A stretch of 64,000 nucleotides of DNA from Cloacimonetes bacterium UBA5614 (GTDB lineage Bacteria; Cloacimonadota; Cloacimonadia; Cloacimonadales; Cloacimonadaceae). Of the stretch, positions 54,652 to 63,312 are shown piece after piece (position 1 is the stretch's first letter; every line of letters starts with the position of its first letter). The notes below the pieces were generated by a model that saw only the letters and a list, made by a program, of their open reading frames with translations, was not told where the DNA came from and did not search any database. The DNA is taken from NCBI GenBank assembly GCA_002424605.1, contig DIKQ01000002.1, positions 1-64,000 on the forward strand, written 5' to 3'. A program made the position numbers and the translations under genes.

Positions 54652-55432
54652 GTACCAGATAAACCGCCGTGAACGGAAATCCCTGGTCTGCATAGGGCTG
54701 GATTCCGATTACGCCCATCTGCCCCAGTGCGTCCGCAAAGACGCCAACCCCATTTATACCTTTAACAAGGCAATCATAGAAGCCACGGCTCCCTTTGCCT
54801 GCGCCTACAAGCCCAACCTCGCCTTTTACCTGGCAATGGGGGTCAAGGGACTGGAAGCGCTCAAACTCACCATAGACGCCATTCCGGAAGACATCCCCGT
54901 GATTCTGGACTGCAAAGTTGGCGACATCGGAAACACGATGGACGCCTATCTGAAGGGCTTCTTTGAGGAAATGGGCGTGGACGCCATCACGGTAAATCCG
55001 CTGATGGGCAAAGACGTAATCAAAATGATGGTCAATGACGTGAAAAGTTTTGCCTTTGCGCTGGCTCTGACCTCCAATCCCTCGGCAAAGGACTTCCTGC
55101 TCAAAGGCGGGCTCTACCGGGAAATCGCAGAATGGATAAAGGGCTTTGACGAAAAGCAGGTGGGAGCAGTGGTGGGCGCCACCCAGACCTCGCATCTGGA
55201 AGAAATGCGCACCCTACTGCCTTCGCAGATATTCCTGATACCGGGCATCGGAGCGCAGGGCGGGGATTTGCAGGCAGTGCTGGACAACGCCGTCAGCTCA
55301 TTTGCCGAGCCCAATATCCTGATAAACTCCTCCAGGGGAATCATCTTTAAGGACAGCGGAACTTCCTTTGCAGAAACCGCCGGTAAAGAAGCGGAAAAAC
55401 TGCGCGACCAAATCAGGCAGGGAATGGAATAA
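54617..55432 (+). CDS. pyrF: Orotidine 5'-phosphate decarboxylase, type 2
   Basis: 271 residues from ATG 54617, chosen because GAGGA lies 7-11 bases upstream; a much longer frame would run through pyrR. The catalytic DCKVGDIGNTMDAYL (Asp-Lys-Asp tetrad region) and the start CIGLDSDYAHLP mark the larger type 2 family. It makes UMP from OMP. It overlaps pyrR by 35 bases, in another frame, and ends back to back with the deaminase gene on the other strand. Confidence 0.93.
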   Translation: MARIRSKSFWSKYQINRRERKSLVCIGLDSDYAHLPQCVRKDANPIYTFNKAIIEATAPFACAYKPNLAFYLAMGVKGLEALKLTIDAIPEDIPVILDCKVGDIGNTMDAYLKGFFEEMGVDAITVNPLMGKDVIKMMVNDVKSFAFALALTSNPSAKDFLLKGGLYREIAEWIKGFDEKQVGAVVGATQTSHLEEMRTLLPSQIFLIPGIGAQGGDLQAVLDNAVSSFAEPNILINSSRGIIFKDSGTSFAETAGKEAEKLRDQIRQGME

Positions 55433-55909
55433 TCAGGTAAGGCGGGTCATCGCACCGCTTACACGGTCATAGCGAATCATCTCCACCCCCGCCTCGCGGA
55501 ACATCTGTTCTGCCAGGGTATCGGGATAGGTATCCGCAATATAGACCGTCTTAATCTCCGCATTGATAATCAGTTTGGCGCAGATACTGCAGGGCTGGTT
55601 TGTGCAATAGAGCACGGCATTGCGGGTGGTGGCGCCGTTGATGGAGCACTGGATGATGGCATTCTGCTCGGCATGAACTCCCCGGCAGAGCTCGTGCTTT
55701 TCTCCGGCGGGGACATTCAGCTTCTCACGCAGGCAACCGGTCTGGCTGCAATGGGAAATGTTTTTGGGACTGCCGTTGTAGCCGGTTGAAAGAATCTGGT
55801 TGTCACGCACCAATACAGCGCCCACGTGCCGCCTGAGACAGGTGCTCCGCTGGGACGCCAGATAAGCCATTTCCATAAAATACTTTTGCCAGGTGGGTCT
55901 GTCGTTCAT
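55433..55909 (-). CDS. dCMP deaminase (ComEB-type)
   Basis: 158 residues. The zinc site HAEQNAI with downstream PCSICAK marks the cytidine deaminase superfamily; the extended CSQTGCLREKL region is typical of deoxycytidylate deaminases, which make dUMP for thymidylate synthesis. It lies among pyrimidine genes (pyrR, pyrF, and tdk 4 kb away). Its stop codon directly abuts the pyrF stop on the opposite strand. Confidence 0.93.
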   Translation of the reverse strand: MNDRPTWQKYFMEMAYLASQRSTCLRRHVGAVLVRDNQILSTGYNGSPKNISHCSQTGCLREKLNVPAGEKHELCRGVHAEQNAIIQCSINGATTRNAVLYCTNQPCSICAKLIINAEIKTVYIADTYPDTLAEQMFREAGVEMIRYDRVSGAMTRLT

Positions 55910-56006
55910 AACGCATCCTTCTGAGAAATAAATCTGAAATCAATTTGACAGATATTTCGCAGGTGATATGTTGTCAAGACAAGAAGAAAAGGAAAACGGG
56001 AGCGAA

Positions 56007-57269
56007 ATGAAACACCTTCCATACCAGGGATTTGTCCGGCTGGCCGGCTCCAAATCGGTCATTCAGCGCTACCTGCTGATGGCGACATTTAACCGTTTTG
56101 AGACAATCCTGAAACCCGGCTCGCTCTGTGACGACGTGAGGGAAATGGCATCCGCAGCCAGGAAAAACGGAGTCAAAATCAGTATCTCGGCAGAGCGGAT
56201 AGTCATCAATTCCCAGCAAATCCTCCCCAAAAAAGATACGGAGGTAAAGTTCAGCGCTTCGGCTACCGCCCTGCGTTTCTGGCTGGCGAGAGCTGTGTAT
56301 AGCCGGGGAAAATCCGTCATCCTGATATCGGAAGCGCTGGCAAACCGTCCCCTCAAACCCTTTCTGGACAGGATGGAAACCCTGGGCTGTAAAATCATCC
56401 GGACGCAAAGCGAGGACCCGAAGTTTCCCCACCGGCTGGAAATCACTCCGCCCAGGACAGTTCCCGACAGCATTGAAACCGACGCCAAAGTAAGCAGTCA
56501 GTTCATCTCCGGACTGATGCTCAGCGCCGGCGCCACCGGAAGGTTTTTGCACCTCAATTTCCGCAGTAATCCGGTTTCCTATGACTTTCTTGTCCTGACG
56601 GAATACACCCTGAACTCCTGCAACGTCTATACCTGCATCAGTAAAAAGGAGTGCCTGGTCAAGGGCAGTGACTTCGCTGTCAGCCCTGTGGTAAAAGTAG
56701 AGCCCGAGCTCTCGGCAGGGGCTTTTCTGATGGCTCTGGGGGCTTTTTCGGAGAAGGGGGCCGGCTTTTATGACCCGGTGAGGACCTATTTCCAGCCGGA
56801 CTGGGAGATAGGCCCCATCCTGCGCAGTATGAAAGCGAAAGTAATGAACAGGCAAAACGTCTGGGGCGTGAAATATGCTCCGCTTACAGGCACGGAATAT
56901 GAGATGGACAGCTTTCCGGATTTGGTTCCGCTGGTGGCTGTCCTGGCTTTGTTTGCCTCCACTCCCACCACCCTGAAAAACATCAGCCGGCTCAAATATA
57001 AGGAATCGGACAGGATAAAGGGCATCCTCACCGCCTTTGAGGAAATCGGGGCACGGTATCTTTACAGCGGTAAGACGCTGGTCATCTTTCCCTATGACGA
57101 AACGCCTCCGGAAGTGACTCTGGACACTCAGAACGACCACCGCCTGGTGATGGCTTTCCTGCTTTTGCACCTGCATTTTCCCCAGGTGGAGCTCTCCGAA
57201 ACAAAATCCGTCCGCAAGTCCTATCCCGGCTTCTTTGAAATGCTCAGAAGCATCCGGATTGACCGGTAA
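56007..57269 (+). CDS. aroA: 3-phosphoshikimate 1-carboxyvinyltransferase-like enzyme (EPSP synthase)
   Basis: 420 residues from ATG 56007 (GGGAG just upstream); an ATG at 55968 would add 13 polar residues and lies too near a TTGACA at 55945. Motifs LAGSKSVIQRYLL (shikimate-3-phosphate lysine and arginine), SFPDLVPLVAVLA (catalytic Asp), LKYKESDRI and NDHRLVMAFLL are kept. The loop usually NAGTAMRP reads ASATALRF (56253-56279), so the residue equivalent to E. coli Gly96 is Ala. Overall similarity to AroA is modest. No other shikimate gene is near. MurA-type function is ruled out by the separate murA and lack of the Cys loop. Confidence 0.85.
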   Translation: MKHLPYQGFVRLAGSKSVIQRYLLMATFNRFETILKPGSLCDDVREMASAARKNGVKISISAERIVINSQQILPKKDTEVKFSASATALRFWLARAVYSRGKSVILISEALANRPLKPFLDRMETLGCKIIRTQSEDPKFPHRLEITPPRTVPDSIETDAKVSSQFISGLMLSAGATGRFLHLNFRSNPVSYDFLVLTEYTLNSCNVYTCISKKECLVKGSDFAVSPVVKVEPELSAGAFLMALGAFSEKGAGFYDPVRTYFQPDWEIGPILRSMKAKVMNRQNVWGVKYAPLTGTEYEMDSFPDLVPLVAVLALFASTPTTLKNISRLKYKESDRIKGILTAFEEIGARYLYSGKTLVIFPYDETPPEVTLDTQNDHRLVMAFLLLHLHFPQVELSETKSVRKSYPGFFEMLRSIRIDR

Positions 57270-57371
57270 CGCCAAAGCACTGCTGACCGTAAACAACCGT
57301 TTTCCTGTTGACAAAAATGAACTGAAAGGGCAGGTTGCGTTTATTGAAAAAATAATCAACTGGAGGACTCC

Positions 57372-58451
57372 ATGACCTATCGCGTTTTAGCAATCAATCC
57401 CGGTTCAACCTCTACCAAGATAGCGGTTTATGACGAACTGACCCCTGTCTTTGAAAAGACCCTGCGTCACGACCCGGCGGAACTGGACAACTATGGCGGC
57501 ATCATTGAGCAGTATGATTTCCGCAAGCAACTGGTGATGGAAGCGATGAAAGAAAACAGCGTCGCTCCCGAAACCCTGCACGCAGTGGTGGGCAGAGGCG
57601 GACTGGTGCGTCCCGTCAGCGGTGGAACCTGGAAGATTTGCGACAATATGCTGCGTGACCTCAAAGACCCGTCCCTGTGGGGCAGAATCCACGCTTCCAA
57701 CCTGGGCGCCTTCATAGCCGACGCCATCTCCAAAGAGCTGGGCATCCCCGGCTTCATCGTTGACCCCGTGGTGGTGGATGAGTTTGACGACATTGCCCGC
57801 ATTTCCGGCATTCCGGAGATTGAACGCAAATCCCTGCTCCACGCGCTGAACATCCGCTACATCGCCAGACTGATGGCAACGGAACTGAACAAGGACTTCA
57901 ATACCATCAACCTGATTGGCGTGCACATGGGCGGAGGCATCTCCGTGGCAGCCATCAAGCAGGGCAGGATTGTGGATGTGAACAATGCCTTGCTCGGCAT
58001 GGGACCCTTCTCTCCGCAAAGAGCCGGGGCACTGCCCATCGGAGACCTGCTGGAGCTTGCCTTCTCAGGAAAATATACTCACAAGGAACTGGTCAACCGC
58101 CTTACCAAGACCGGCGGATATGTCGCTTACCTGGGCACGGACAGCGGTATTGAAGTGGAAAACAGGATTGAAGCGGGGGACAAGTTTGCCGAGAAAATCC
58201 AGAAAGCCATGTGCTATCAGGTAGCCAAGGAAATCGGCGCTTGCGCCACAGTCTTGGAAGGCAAGGTGGACGCCATCTTCATGTCCGGCGGACTGGTCTA
58301 TAACCCCGTTATCGTGAACGAAATCAAATCCCGCACCAGCTTTATCGCCCCCTTCCACATCTATCCCGGCGAAAAGGAAATGGAAGCCCTCAGCCAGGGC
58401 GGAATCCGTGTCCTCAAAGGCCTGGAGCCGGCACAGGATTATCCCTATTAA
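57372..58451 (+). CDS. buk: Butyrate kinase
   Basis: 359 residues of the acetokinase family: phosphate motif NPGSTSTKIAVY near the start, GRGGLVRPVSGGTW, the HMGGGISVAAI turn and MSGGLVYNP. The length and the GGTW stretch fit butyrate (or branched-chain acyl) kinase rather than acetate kinase. It makes ATP from acyl phosphate at the end of amino-acid or carbohydrate fermentation. The partner phosphotransacylase is not in view. TTGACA lies at 57308 and GGAGG just before the ATG. Confidence 0.93.
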   Translation: MTYRVLAINPGSTSTKIAVYDELTPVFEKTLRHDPAELDNYGGIIEQYDFRKQLVMEAMKENSVAPETLHAVVGRGGLVRPVSGGTWKICDNMLRDLKDPSLWGRIHASNLGAFIADAISKELGIPGFIVDPVVVDEFDDIARISGIPEIERKSLLHALNIRYIARLMATELNKDFNTINLIGVHMGGGISVAAIKQGRIVDVNNALLGMGPFSPQRAGALPIGDLLELAFSGKYTHKELVNRLTKTGGYVAYLGTDSGIEVENRIEAGDKFAEKIQKAMCYQVAKEIGACATVLEGKVDAIFMSGGLVYNPVIVNEIKSRTSFIAPFHIYPGEKEMEALSQGGIRVLKGLEPAQDYPY

Positions 58452-58474
58452 ATAACTTCATACAAAGTATCAAG

Positions 58475-58509
58475 GCTGAATCTGATTTACCGGGTTCAGC
58501 TTTTTTTTT
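58475..58509 (+). terminator. Intrinsic terminator of buk
   Basis: GCTGAA pairs with TTCAGC around a 14-base loop and is followed by nine T residues (58501-58509). Confidence 0.88.
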
Positions 58510-58510
58510 G

Positions 58511-58605
58511 CCTGCTTGCCACGTGGGGTCCTCCTGGGGACCACGTGGGGTAAGCCCAGGTGGATGTCAGGTGGATGGCGGGTCCGGATTAGGCGGGAAA
58601 AGGGT
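58511..58605. repeat. Intergenic palindromic element, family B copy 2
   Basis: CCTGCTTGCCACGTGGGGTC opens the element, and CCTGGGGACCACGTGGGG and TAAGCCCAGGTGG follow. The palindromic word CCACGTGG occurs twice. The segment from 58541 to 58563 is the reverse complement of part of copy 1 (22254-22276) with one change. Confidence 0.7.
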
Positions 58606-58620
58606 TATAAACACAGAAAG

Positions 58621-58740
58621 GCAGTTGTGTGCATAACATGTGGATAACTTTGGATAAAATCAGGGGGATGGGCTTAAACCCTTTATGGAAAGTGATTTAG
58701 AAAAAGCGTCTTATCCACCGCTTTTGTGCATAACTTCCCA
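58621..58740. other. DnaA-box cluster: candidate replication origin or DnaA-regulated site
   Basis: Three exact matches to TTATNCACA on the minus strand are at 58628-58636 (TGTGCATAA), 58639-58647 (TGTGGATAA) and 58725-58733 (TGTGCATAA). A near match, TTTGGATAA, is at 58649-58657, and TTATCCACC on the + strand is at 58711-58719. Three boxes are in tandem at 10-11 base spacing, about one helix turn. The following 120 bases contain AT-rich stretches. No dnaA, gyrB or rpmH is nearby, and genes on both sides run the same way, so the origin role is unproven. This explains most of the 402-base gap after buk. Confidence 0.5.
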
Positions 58741-58853
58741 ACTACTGCAAAAACAGGCACCTACGATTTCCCTGAATGTCAGCTCAGACAGAGGTGTCTT
58801 TCCTTGACAGGTTTGCACTGTAATTATCTTGGTAACCTGATAATTTTAATGGA

Positions 58854-59159
58854 ATGAAAATGAAAAAGAAAGAACCGAGAGACATCGCTTTTTACTTTGA
58901 TTTGCTCCAGCAGTATGACTGGGACGATATCTTCTATACGTCCACTTTCACGCTGAAAAAGGACGATACTGGGAATATCATCCTCTATCCTGATGAGAAG
59001 TTTATCAATAAGAAAAGCTGTGTCTATAGCCACAACACCGTCATCTTTGAAGGCGAAATGCCTGAAATGATGCTGATTGCAGTTCAGCCGGGCCTTCGTC
59101 CGATGCACCTGAACGATATCCTGCAACTCAGGATTGAGATTATGAATGATGAATTCTGA
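58854..59159 (+). CDS. Hypothetical protein, 101 residues
   Basis: The protein starts MKMKKKEPRDIAFYFDLL and has patterns such as YDWDDIFYTSTFTLKKDD and MPEMMLIAVQPGLRPMHLND. It is not recognised. There is no signal peptide. It overlaps the TrmH-type gene by 14 bases in another frame, so it is likely cotranscribed with it. A TTGACA at 58804 is 50 bases upstream. Confidence 0.65.
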   Translation: MKMKKKEPRDIAFYFDLLQQYDWDDIFYTSTFTLKKDDTGNIILYPDEKFINKKSCVYSHNTVIFEGEMPEMMLIAVQPGLRPMHLNDILQLRIEIMNDEF

Positions 59160-59916
59160 GCAGGCTACGTTTCCGCAACTGAGCAAAAACCATCTGGCAG
59201 AGCTGAAAAAGCTTCACCAGAAAAAGTTCCGCCATCTGGAAGGCAGGACTTTGGCAGAAGGGATGAACCTGATAGAACAGCTTCATGCCAACGGGATAAA
59301 TCCCCTGCAACTGATTACGGACCAGCCGGAGATGGTGCAAAAGCTGTTCAGGACCTACAGGTGTGAAGTGTTGCTTGCCAAACCGCATGAGATCGGGCAA
59401 CTGGCGGAAACGGAGACACCCCAGCCGTTGATTGGCGTTTATTTTATACCTGAACACGTGATTAAGCAATATGACACCGCCCTGTATCTGGACGGCATCC
59501 GTGACCCCGGCAACCTGGGAACGGTATTCCGCACAGCGTCCGCCTTTGGCATAGATGCGATATTCCTTTCAGCGGACTGTTGCGAAGTCTGGTCGCCCAA
59601 GGTCATCAGGGCTTCGCTGGGAAGCGTATTCTGGCTTCCTTCCATCACGGCGGACAGCGCTTGGCTTAAGGAACAGAAAGCCGAAAAAGCCGGTCTGGTG
59701 ATGGATGGCTCCATCCTCCTGAAAGATTTTGTTCCGGATAAAACCCTGCCTCTCATACTGGTCATAGGTTCTGAAGGCAGTGGTATCAGCACTGAGATTG
59801 CGGAACTTTTGACCGTCACACTCAGCATCCCCATCTCTGACAGGATGGAATCCCTAAACGCCTCTGTAGCGGCTGCCATCGCCATGTATGAGACCTGTGT
59901 CAGGAAATCTGGTTGA
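59146..59916 (+). CDS. TrmH/SpoU-family 2'-O-ribose methyltransferase
   Basis: 256 residues. The knotted SPOUT fold is shown by motif 1 DPGNLGTVFRTASAFG, motif 2 VIGSEGSGIS and motif 3 ISDRMESLNASVAAAIAMYE. An N-terminal substrate-binding domain (about 1-105) resembles that of rRNA methyltransferases of the RlmB/TsnR type. The exact nucleotide target is uncertain. A second ATG three bases later is an equally good start. Confidence 0.9.
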   Translation: MMNSEQATFPQLSKNHLAELKKLHQKKFRHLEGRTLAEGMNLIEQLHANGINPLQLITDQPEMVQKLFRTYRCEVLLAKPHEIGQLAETETPQPLIGVYFIPEHVIKQYDTALYLDGIRDPGNLGTVFRTASAFGIDAIFLSADCCEVWSPKVIRASLGSVFWLPSITADSAWLKEQKAEKAGLVMDGSILLKDFVPDKTLPLILVIGSEGSGISTEIAELLTVTLSIPISDRMESLNASVAAAIAMYETCVRKSG

Positions 59917-59980
59917 CATGAGAAGCGCATCCGGAAAGTTATATCATTCGCTGAATCAGAAGCGGGAAGAAGGAGATAAT

Positions 59981-60541
59981 GTGAACATCAACATACAGAA
60001 CACCGGCTGGATAGAAGTCATTTGCGGAAGTATGTTCAGCGGTAAGACCGAGGAACTTATCAAACGCATCCGCAGAGCGGAATATGCCCGCCAGAAAATC
60101 ATGGTCTTCAAGCCGATAATCGACAACAGGTATGACCATGAGAACATTGTATCCCATTCCCAGATGCAGGCGCCGTCCATTCCCATCAGTGAAGCCAGCG
60201 AGATTTATGAGCACCTGACGGAGGATGTCCAGATTGTAGCGGTTGACGAGGCGCAATTCTTTGACGAATCGCTGATAGGCATCTGCAACGACCTAGCAGA
60301 CCGCGGAATCAGGGTGATTGTGGCAGGGCTGGACCAGGATTACAAAGGCAATCCCTTTGGCTGTATGCCCCAGTTGCTTGCCATTGCGGAATACGTGACC
60401 AAAAACCTGGCAATCTGTCTCAAATGCGGTAATCCCGCCAATAGGACGCAGAGAACCATCCACAGCAGTGAGCAGATTCTGGTGGGTTCCACCGATTCCT
60501 ATGAAGCGCGGTGCCGTAACTGTCACGAGGTATTGGACTGA
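59981..60541 (+). CDS. tdk: Thymidine kinase, type II
   Basis: 186 residues from GTG 59981, chosen because AGGAGA (59971-59976) precedes it and because the homologous part (GWIEVICGSMFSGKTEEL) begins just after. The P-loop GSMFSGKT, the VDEAQFF Walker B, and two zinc pairs (CLKCGN; CRNCHEV) are intact. It salvages thymidine to dTMP. Its stop overlaps the next start by one base (TGATG). Confidence 0.94.
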   Translation: MNINIQNTGWIEVICGSMFSGKTEELIKRIRRAEYARQKIMVFKPIIDNRYDHENIVSHSQMQAPSIPISEASEIYEHLTEDVQIVAVDEAQFFDESLIGICNDLADRGIRVIVAGLDQDYKGNPFGCMPQLLAIAEYVTKNLAICLKCGNPANRTQRTIHSSEQILVGSTDSYEARCRNCHEVLD

Positions 60542-60831
60542 TGGCAGGCGAAGAGAGCTTCGGGCACTTCATCATCTGGCTGTTGGAACTGCTGATAAAC
60601 GGCTATGTGATTCTCATCATTATCCGCGCGCTGATGTCATGGTTTGCGCCCAATCCTTATAACCGTTTTTATCTTCTGCTGATGCAGGTGACCGAACCCG
60701 TTCTGGCACCGCTGAGACGCATCATACCAATGTCCGGGATAGACTTTTCGCCGATTATAGCCATATTATTGATAAACATAGTATTGAAACGGATTCTGCT
60801 GGGTCTGTTAAAATCTCTTTTTCTGTATTAG
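60541..60831 (+). CDS. YggT-family membrane protein
   Basis: 96 residues with two hydrophobic helices. The conserved LIIIRALMSWFAPNPYN and the segment VLAPLRRIIPMSGIDFSP are the YggT signature. The family is linked to osmotic stress and to cell division or envelope clusters; here it precedes a DivIVA gene by eight bases, as in many bacteria. Confidence 0.88.
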   Translation: MAGEESFGHFIIWLLELLINGYVILIIIRALMSWFAPNPYNRFYLLLMQVTEPVLAPLRRIIPMSGIDFSPIIAILLINIVLKRILLGLLKSLFLY

Positions 60832-60839
60832 GAGGAAGT

Positions 60840-61421
60840 ATGCCTTTGAATCCCATCGATATCAGGCATCAGGAATTTACGACCGTTATCAGCGGTTACA
60901 AAAAGAAAGAAGTCAAGGCGTTCCTGGAAGAGATTGCCAGGGAAGTTGAAGAGCTGAATAAACTGCAGGAGCGGGAAATCCGCCGCCAGATGCAGATGCA
61001 GCAGGAAGTGAAGCAGGAAGCTGTTCATGCCTCGCAGGCAGTGGAAGACCTGAAAAGACGTGAGGAGCTCATCAGCCGTACCCTGGTTTTTGCGGAAAAA
61101 ACCAAGGCGGATATCATCGCCAACGCCCGCAAGGAAGGGGAAAACATCATCCAGGAAGCCGAGATAAAAGCCAAGCGCGCCATCCAGGAAGCCAAGCAGT
61201 ATTTGAGCGTTTTGGAACACCAGTATCTGCATCTCAAGGAACAGAAAAGGCAATTCCTCATCCAGTTCAGGGTGGAGCTCCAGACCTTTATGGACCGCAT
61301 CGGCAAAGACCCTCTCCTGACCAGGGAGAGTGAAAATCTTTTGGACAAAGAGTTTAACCAGATAAAAGAAGAAATCGTCCCCAAAGTGGAAAACCAGGCG
61401 GATAACGGAGCAGTTAACTGA
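60840..61421 (+). CDS. DivIVA-domain protein
   Basis: 193 residues. The N-terminal DivIVA domain has LNPIDIRHQEFTTVISGY and the KKKEVKAFLEEIAREVEEL coiled start; the rest is a long coiled coil with charged heptads (about 40-140). It is a curvature-sensing scaffold for polar growth or division proteins. A GGAGG ribosome site precedes the ATG. Its last base overlaps the next start (ACTGATGG). Confidence 0.87.
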   Translation: MPLNPIDIRHQEFTTVISGYKKKEVKAFLEEIAREVEELNKLQEREIRRQMQMQQEVKQEAVHASQAVEDLKRREELISRTLVFAEKTKADIIANARKEGENIIQEAEIKAKRAIQEAKQYLSVLEHQYLHLKEQKRQFLIQFRVELQTFMDRIGKDPLLTRESENLLDKEFNQIKEEIVPKVENQADNGAVN

Positions 61422-62227
61422 TGGATTACAGAGCGACGGCTGAGTGGCTCAGGGCAAAGTTTCCCGAAACCCCTGTCGCCGGAATCATTCTGGGAACGGG
61501 CCTATCGCCTCTTGCCGAAATGATTGCAGACAGCATAGCCCTTGAATACACTCAGATACCGGGTTTTGTGAAGAGTACCGCTCCCTCGCATGCCGGCAGA
61601 TTGCTCTTTGGCTATCTGGGCGGAAAACCGGTGCTGTGCCTGCAGGGACGCTTTCACTTTTACGAGGGCTACTCCATGGAACAGGTGGTTTTCCCGGTCA
61701 GGGTATTGGCGGCATTGGGCGTAAAAAACCTGATTGTGACCAACGCTTCCGGAAGCCTGAGAGAGGATTTTGCCCCCGGTGACATCATAGTCCTGACCGA
61801 CCATATAAACTTTATGGGCACCAATCCGCTGATTGGCAGAAACGACGATGAACTGGGCGAGAGATTCCCCTCTATGAACCTGCCCTATTCACCTGCCATA
61901 CACGCAAAGGTGAAGGCAATCGCCGCAGAACAGCACATCCCGCTCAAATGGGGTGTTTACATTTCTGTAACAGGGCCTTCGCTGGAAACCAAGGCGGAAT
62001 GCGCTATGTTTGCGGGATTGGGAGCTGATTTGGTGGGGATGTCCACCGTTCCGGAAGTGATAACGGCTCGTCACGCAGGGCTGGAAGTATTGGGGATTTC
62101 CATAGTAACGAATTATAGCAACCTGTTTCACAGCCAGGCCCATTCGCAGGAAGAAATCAGGCAGAACGCAGGCATTGCGACTGCATATCTGCAGACCCTG
62201 ATCACTGAACTTGTTAAAGTGATTTAG
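61421..62227 (+). CDS. Purine nucleoside phosphorylase, trimeric type
   Basis: 268 residues. GTGLSPLAE, HAGRLLFG, the purine-site GRFHFYEG, NASGSLREDF, SVTGPSLETKAECAMF and EVITARHAGLEVLGIS match the low-molecular-mass PNP family that cleaves inosine and guanosine with phosphate. It follows the DivIVA gene with a one-base overlap. Together with tdk it represents nucleoside salvage. Confidence 0.94.
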   Translation: MDYRATAEWLRAKFPETPVAGIILGTGLSPLAEMIADSIALEYTQIPGFVKSTAPSHAGRLLFGYLGGKPVLCLQGRFHFYEGYSMEQVVFPVRVLAALGVKNLIVTNASGSLREDFAPGDIIVLTDHINFMGTNPLIGRNDDELGERFPSMNLPYSPAIHAKVKAIAAEQHIPLKWGVYISVTGPSLETKAECAMFAGLGADLVGMSTVPEVITARHAGLEVLGISIVTNYSNLFHSQAHSQEEIRQNAGIATAYLQTLITELVKVI

Positions 62228-62342
62228 CGGGTTATTTTGTAAAGCGTCCATGCGCTTTTTACATTGACAGATTAAAGATAGAATAAAATAAGTAAATCTT
62301 TACGGATACCTTAGATTGGAATGATTTCACGGGGAGTTAGAA

Positions 62343-62741
62343 ATGGCAGTAAAACCCTTGTCAGCAGTGAAGCTGAAACACTTTGAAGCATTGATACTGA
62401 AAGAGCTGAACGAAAGCAGAAGTTATATTGATAAAGCTAATCAGGACCAGAGTATCGGAGCCAGGGAAAGCTCCGGGGATTTATCCTCCTACGCTTTTCA
62501 CCAGGCAGACCAGGGCAGCGATACCAACCTGATGGAACAGAACGTAATGCTGATGGAGCAGGAAAGGGAAAAAGTCCGCCTGCTCAACGACGCCCTCAAA
62601 AAGATAGCAGAAGGGCTGTTCGGCAAATGTGAGATTTGCGGTGATAACATTGCGGAGACACGGCTGGAAGTGATTCCCTACGCCAGGTATTGTATGGACT
62701 GCAAAACCAAGGAAGAAGACAAGAAGAGACGCAGAAAATAA
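62343..62741 (+). CDS. DksA/TraR-type zinc-finger protein
   Basis: 132 residues. An N-terminal coiled coil with ELNESRSYIDKANQ is followed by a C4 zinc finger (CEICGDNI...CMDC). Length and the ADQGSDTNLMEQN-type linker fit the TraR/DksA family that binds in the RNA polymerase secondary channel. The tip acidic pair of DksA is not obvious, so it may be a YocK/YteA-like branch of unknown role. GGGGAG precedes the ATG; TTGACA lies at 62264. It overlaps lspA by one base. Confidence 0.86.
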   Translation: MAVKPLSAVKLKHFEALILKELNESRSYIDKANQDQSIGARESSGDLSSYAFHQADQGSDTNLMEQNVMLMEQEREKVRLLNDALKKIAEGLFGKCEICGDNIAETRLEVIPYARYCMDCKTKEEDKKRRRK

Positions 62742-63298
62742 TGGAACTTATCTGGATGAAGGAAAAAGACACGCACTCTGCCAGGCAGTTCAGATACCTG
62801 TGGCTGGCTGCGGTGGTGATTCTTTTGGACCAATTGGTCAAAATCATCGTAAAGATGTATCTTCCGCTGTATGAGAGCAGGCAAATCTGGGGCGAACTGG
62901 TAATGCTGACCCATGTCCAGAATACGGGTGCGGCATTCAGCTTAAGCTTGGGCAGCCTGAACTTTAACCGGGTTTTCTTTATTATCACATCCATACTGGC
63001 TATCATCTTTGTAATATATATGATATACAGGTCTACCACCAAACTGCAGAGAATCGGCCTCAGCCTGATAATCGGCGGAGCCATCGGCAACCTGATAGAC
63101 AGGATTTTGTTCGGCTATGTCACAGACTTTATGGATGTGGATTTTCCAGACATCATCATGCACAGATGGCCGGTCTTCAATGTGGCGGACAGTTCAATAG
63201 TAATAGCAATGGGTCTGTTGATTCTGGATATGATAATCAATAAGCAGACAGAAGAGACAGCCCTGCCCAACAAAGAAACCAATAATTATTCCACATAA
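62741..63298 (+). CDS. lspA: Lipoprotein signal peptidase
   Basis: 185 residues from ATG 62741 at the DksA-like stop; an earlier in-frame ATG would lie inside that gene. Four membrane helices; catalytic aspartates in GGAIGNLIDRI and FNVADSSI, and VQNTGAAFSL before them, are the conserved LspA sites. It cleaves prolipoprotein signal peptides in the inner membrane. The order dksA-lspA is common. Confidence 0.95.
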   Translation: MELIWMKEKDTHSARQFRYLWLAAVVILLDQLVKIIVKMYLPLYESRQIWGELVMLTHVQNTGAAFSLSLGSLNFNRVFFIITSILAIIFVIYMIYRSTTKLQRIGLSLIIGGAIGNLIDRILFGYVTDFMDVDFPDIIMHRWPVFNVADSSIVIAMGLLILDMIINKQTEETALPNKETNNYST

Positions 63299-63312
63299 TA
63301 CAGGAGTAAGCT

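Noticed and set aside
55974..57359. 461-codon frame antisense to the aroA-like gene
   Set aside because: The sense frame carries conserved EPSP synthase motifs and a ribosome site; the antisense product has no domain pattern.
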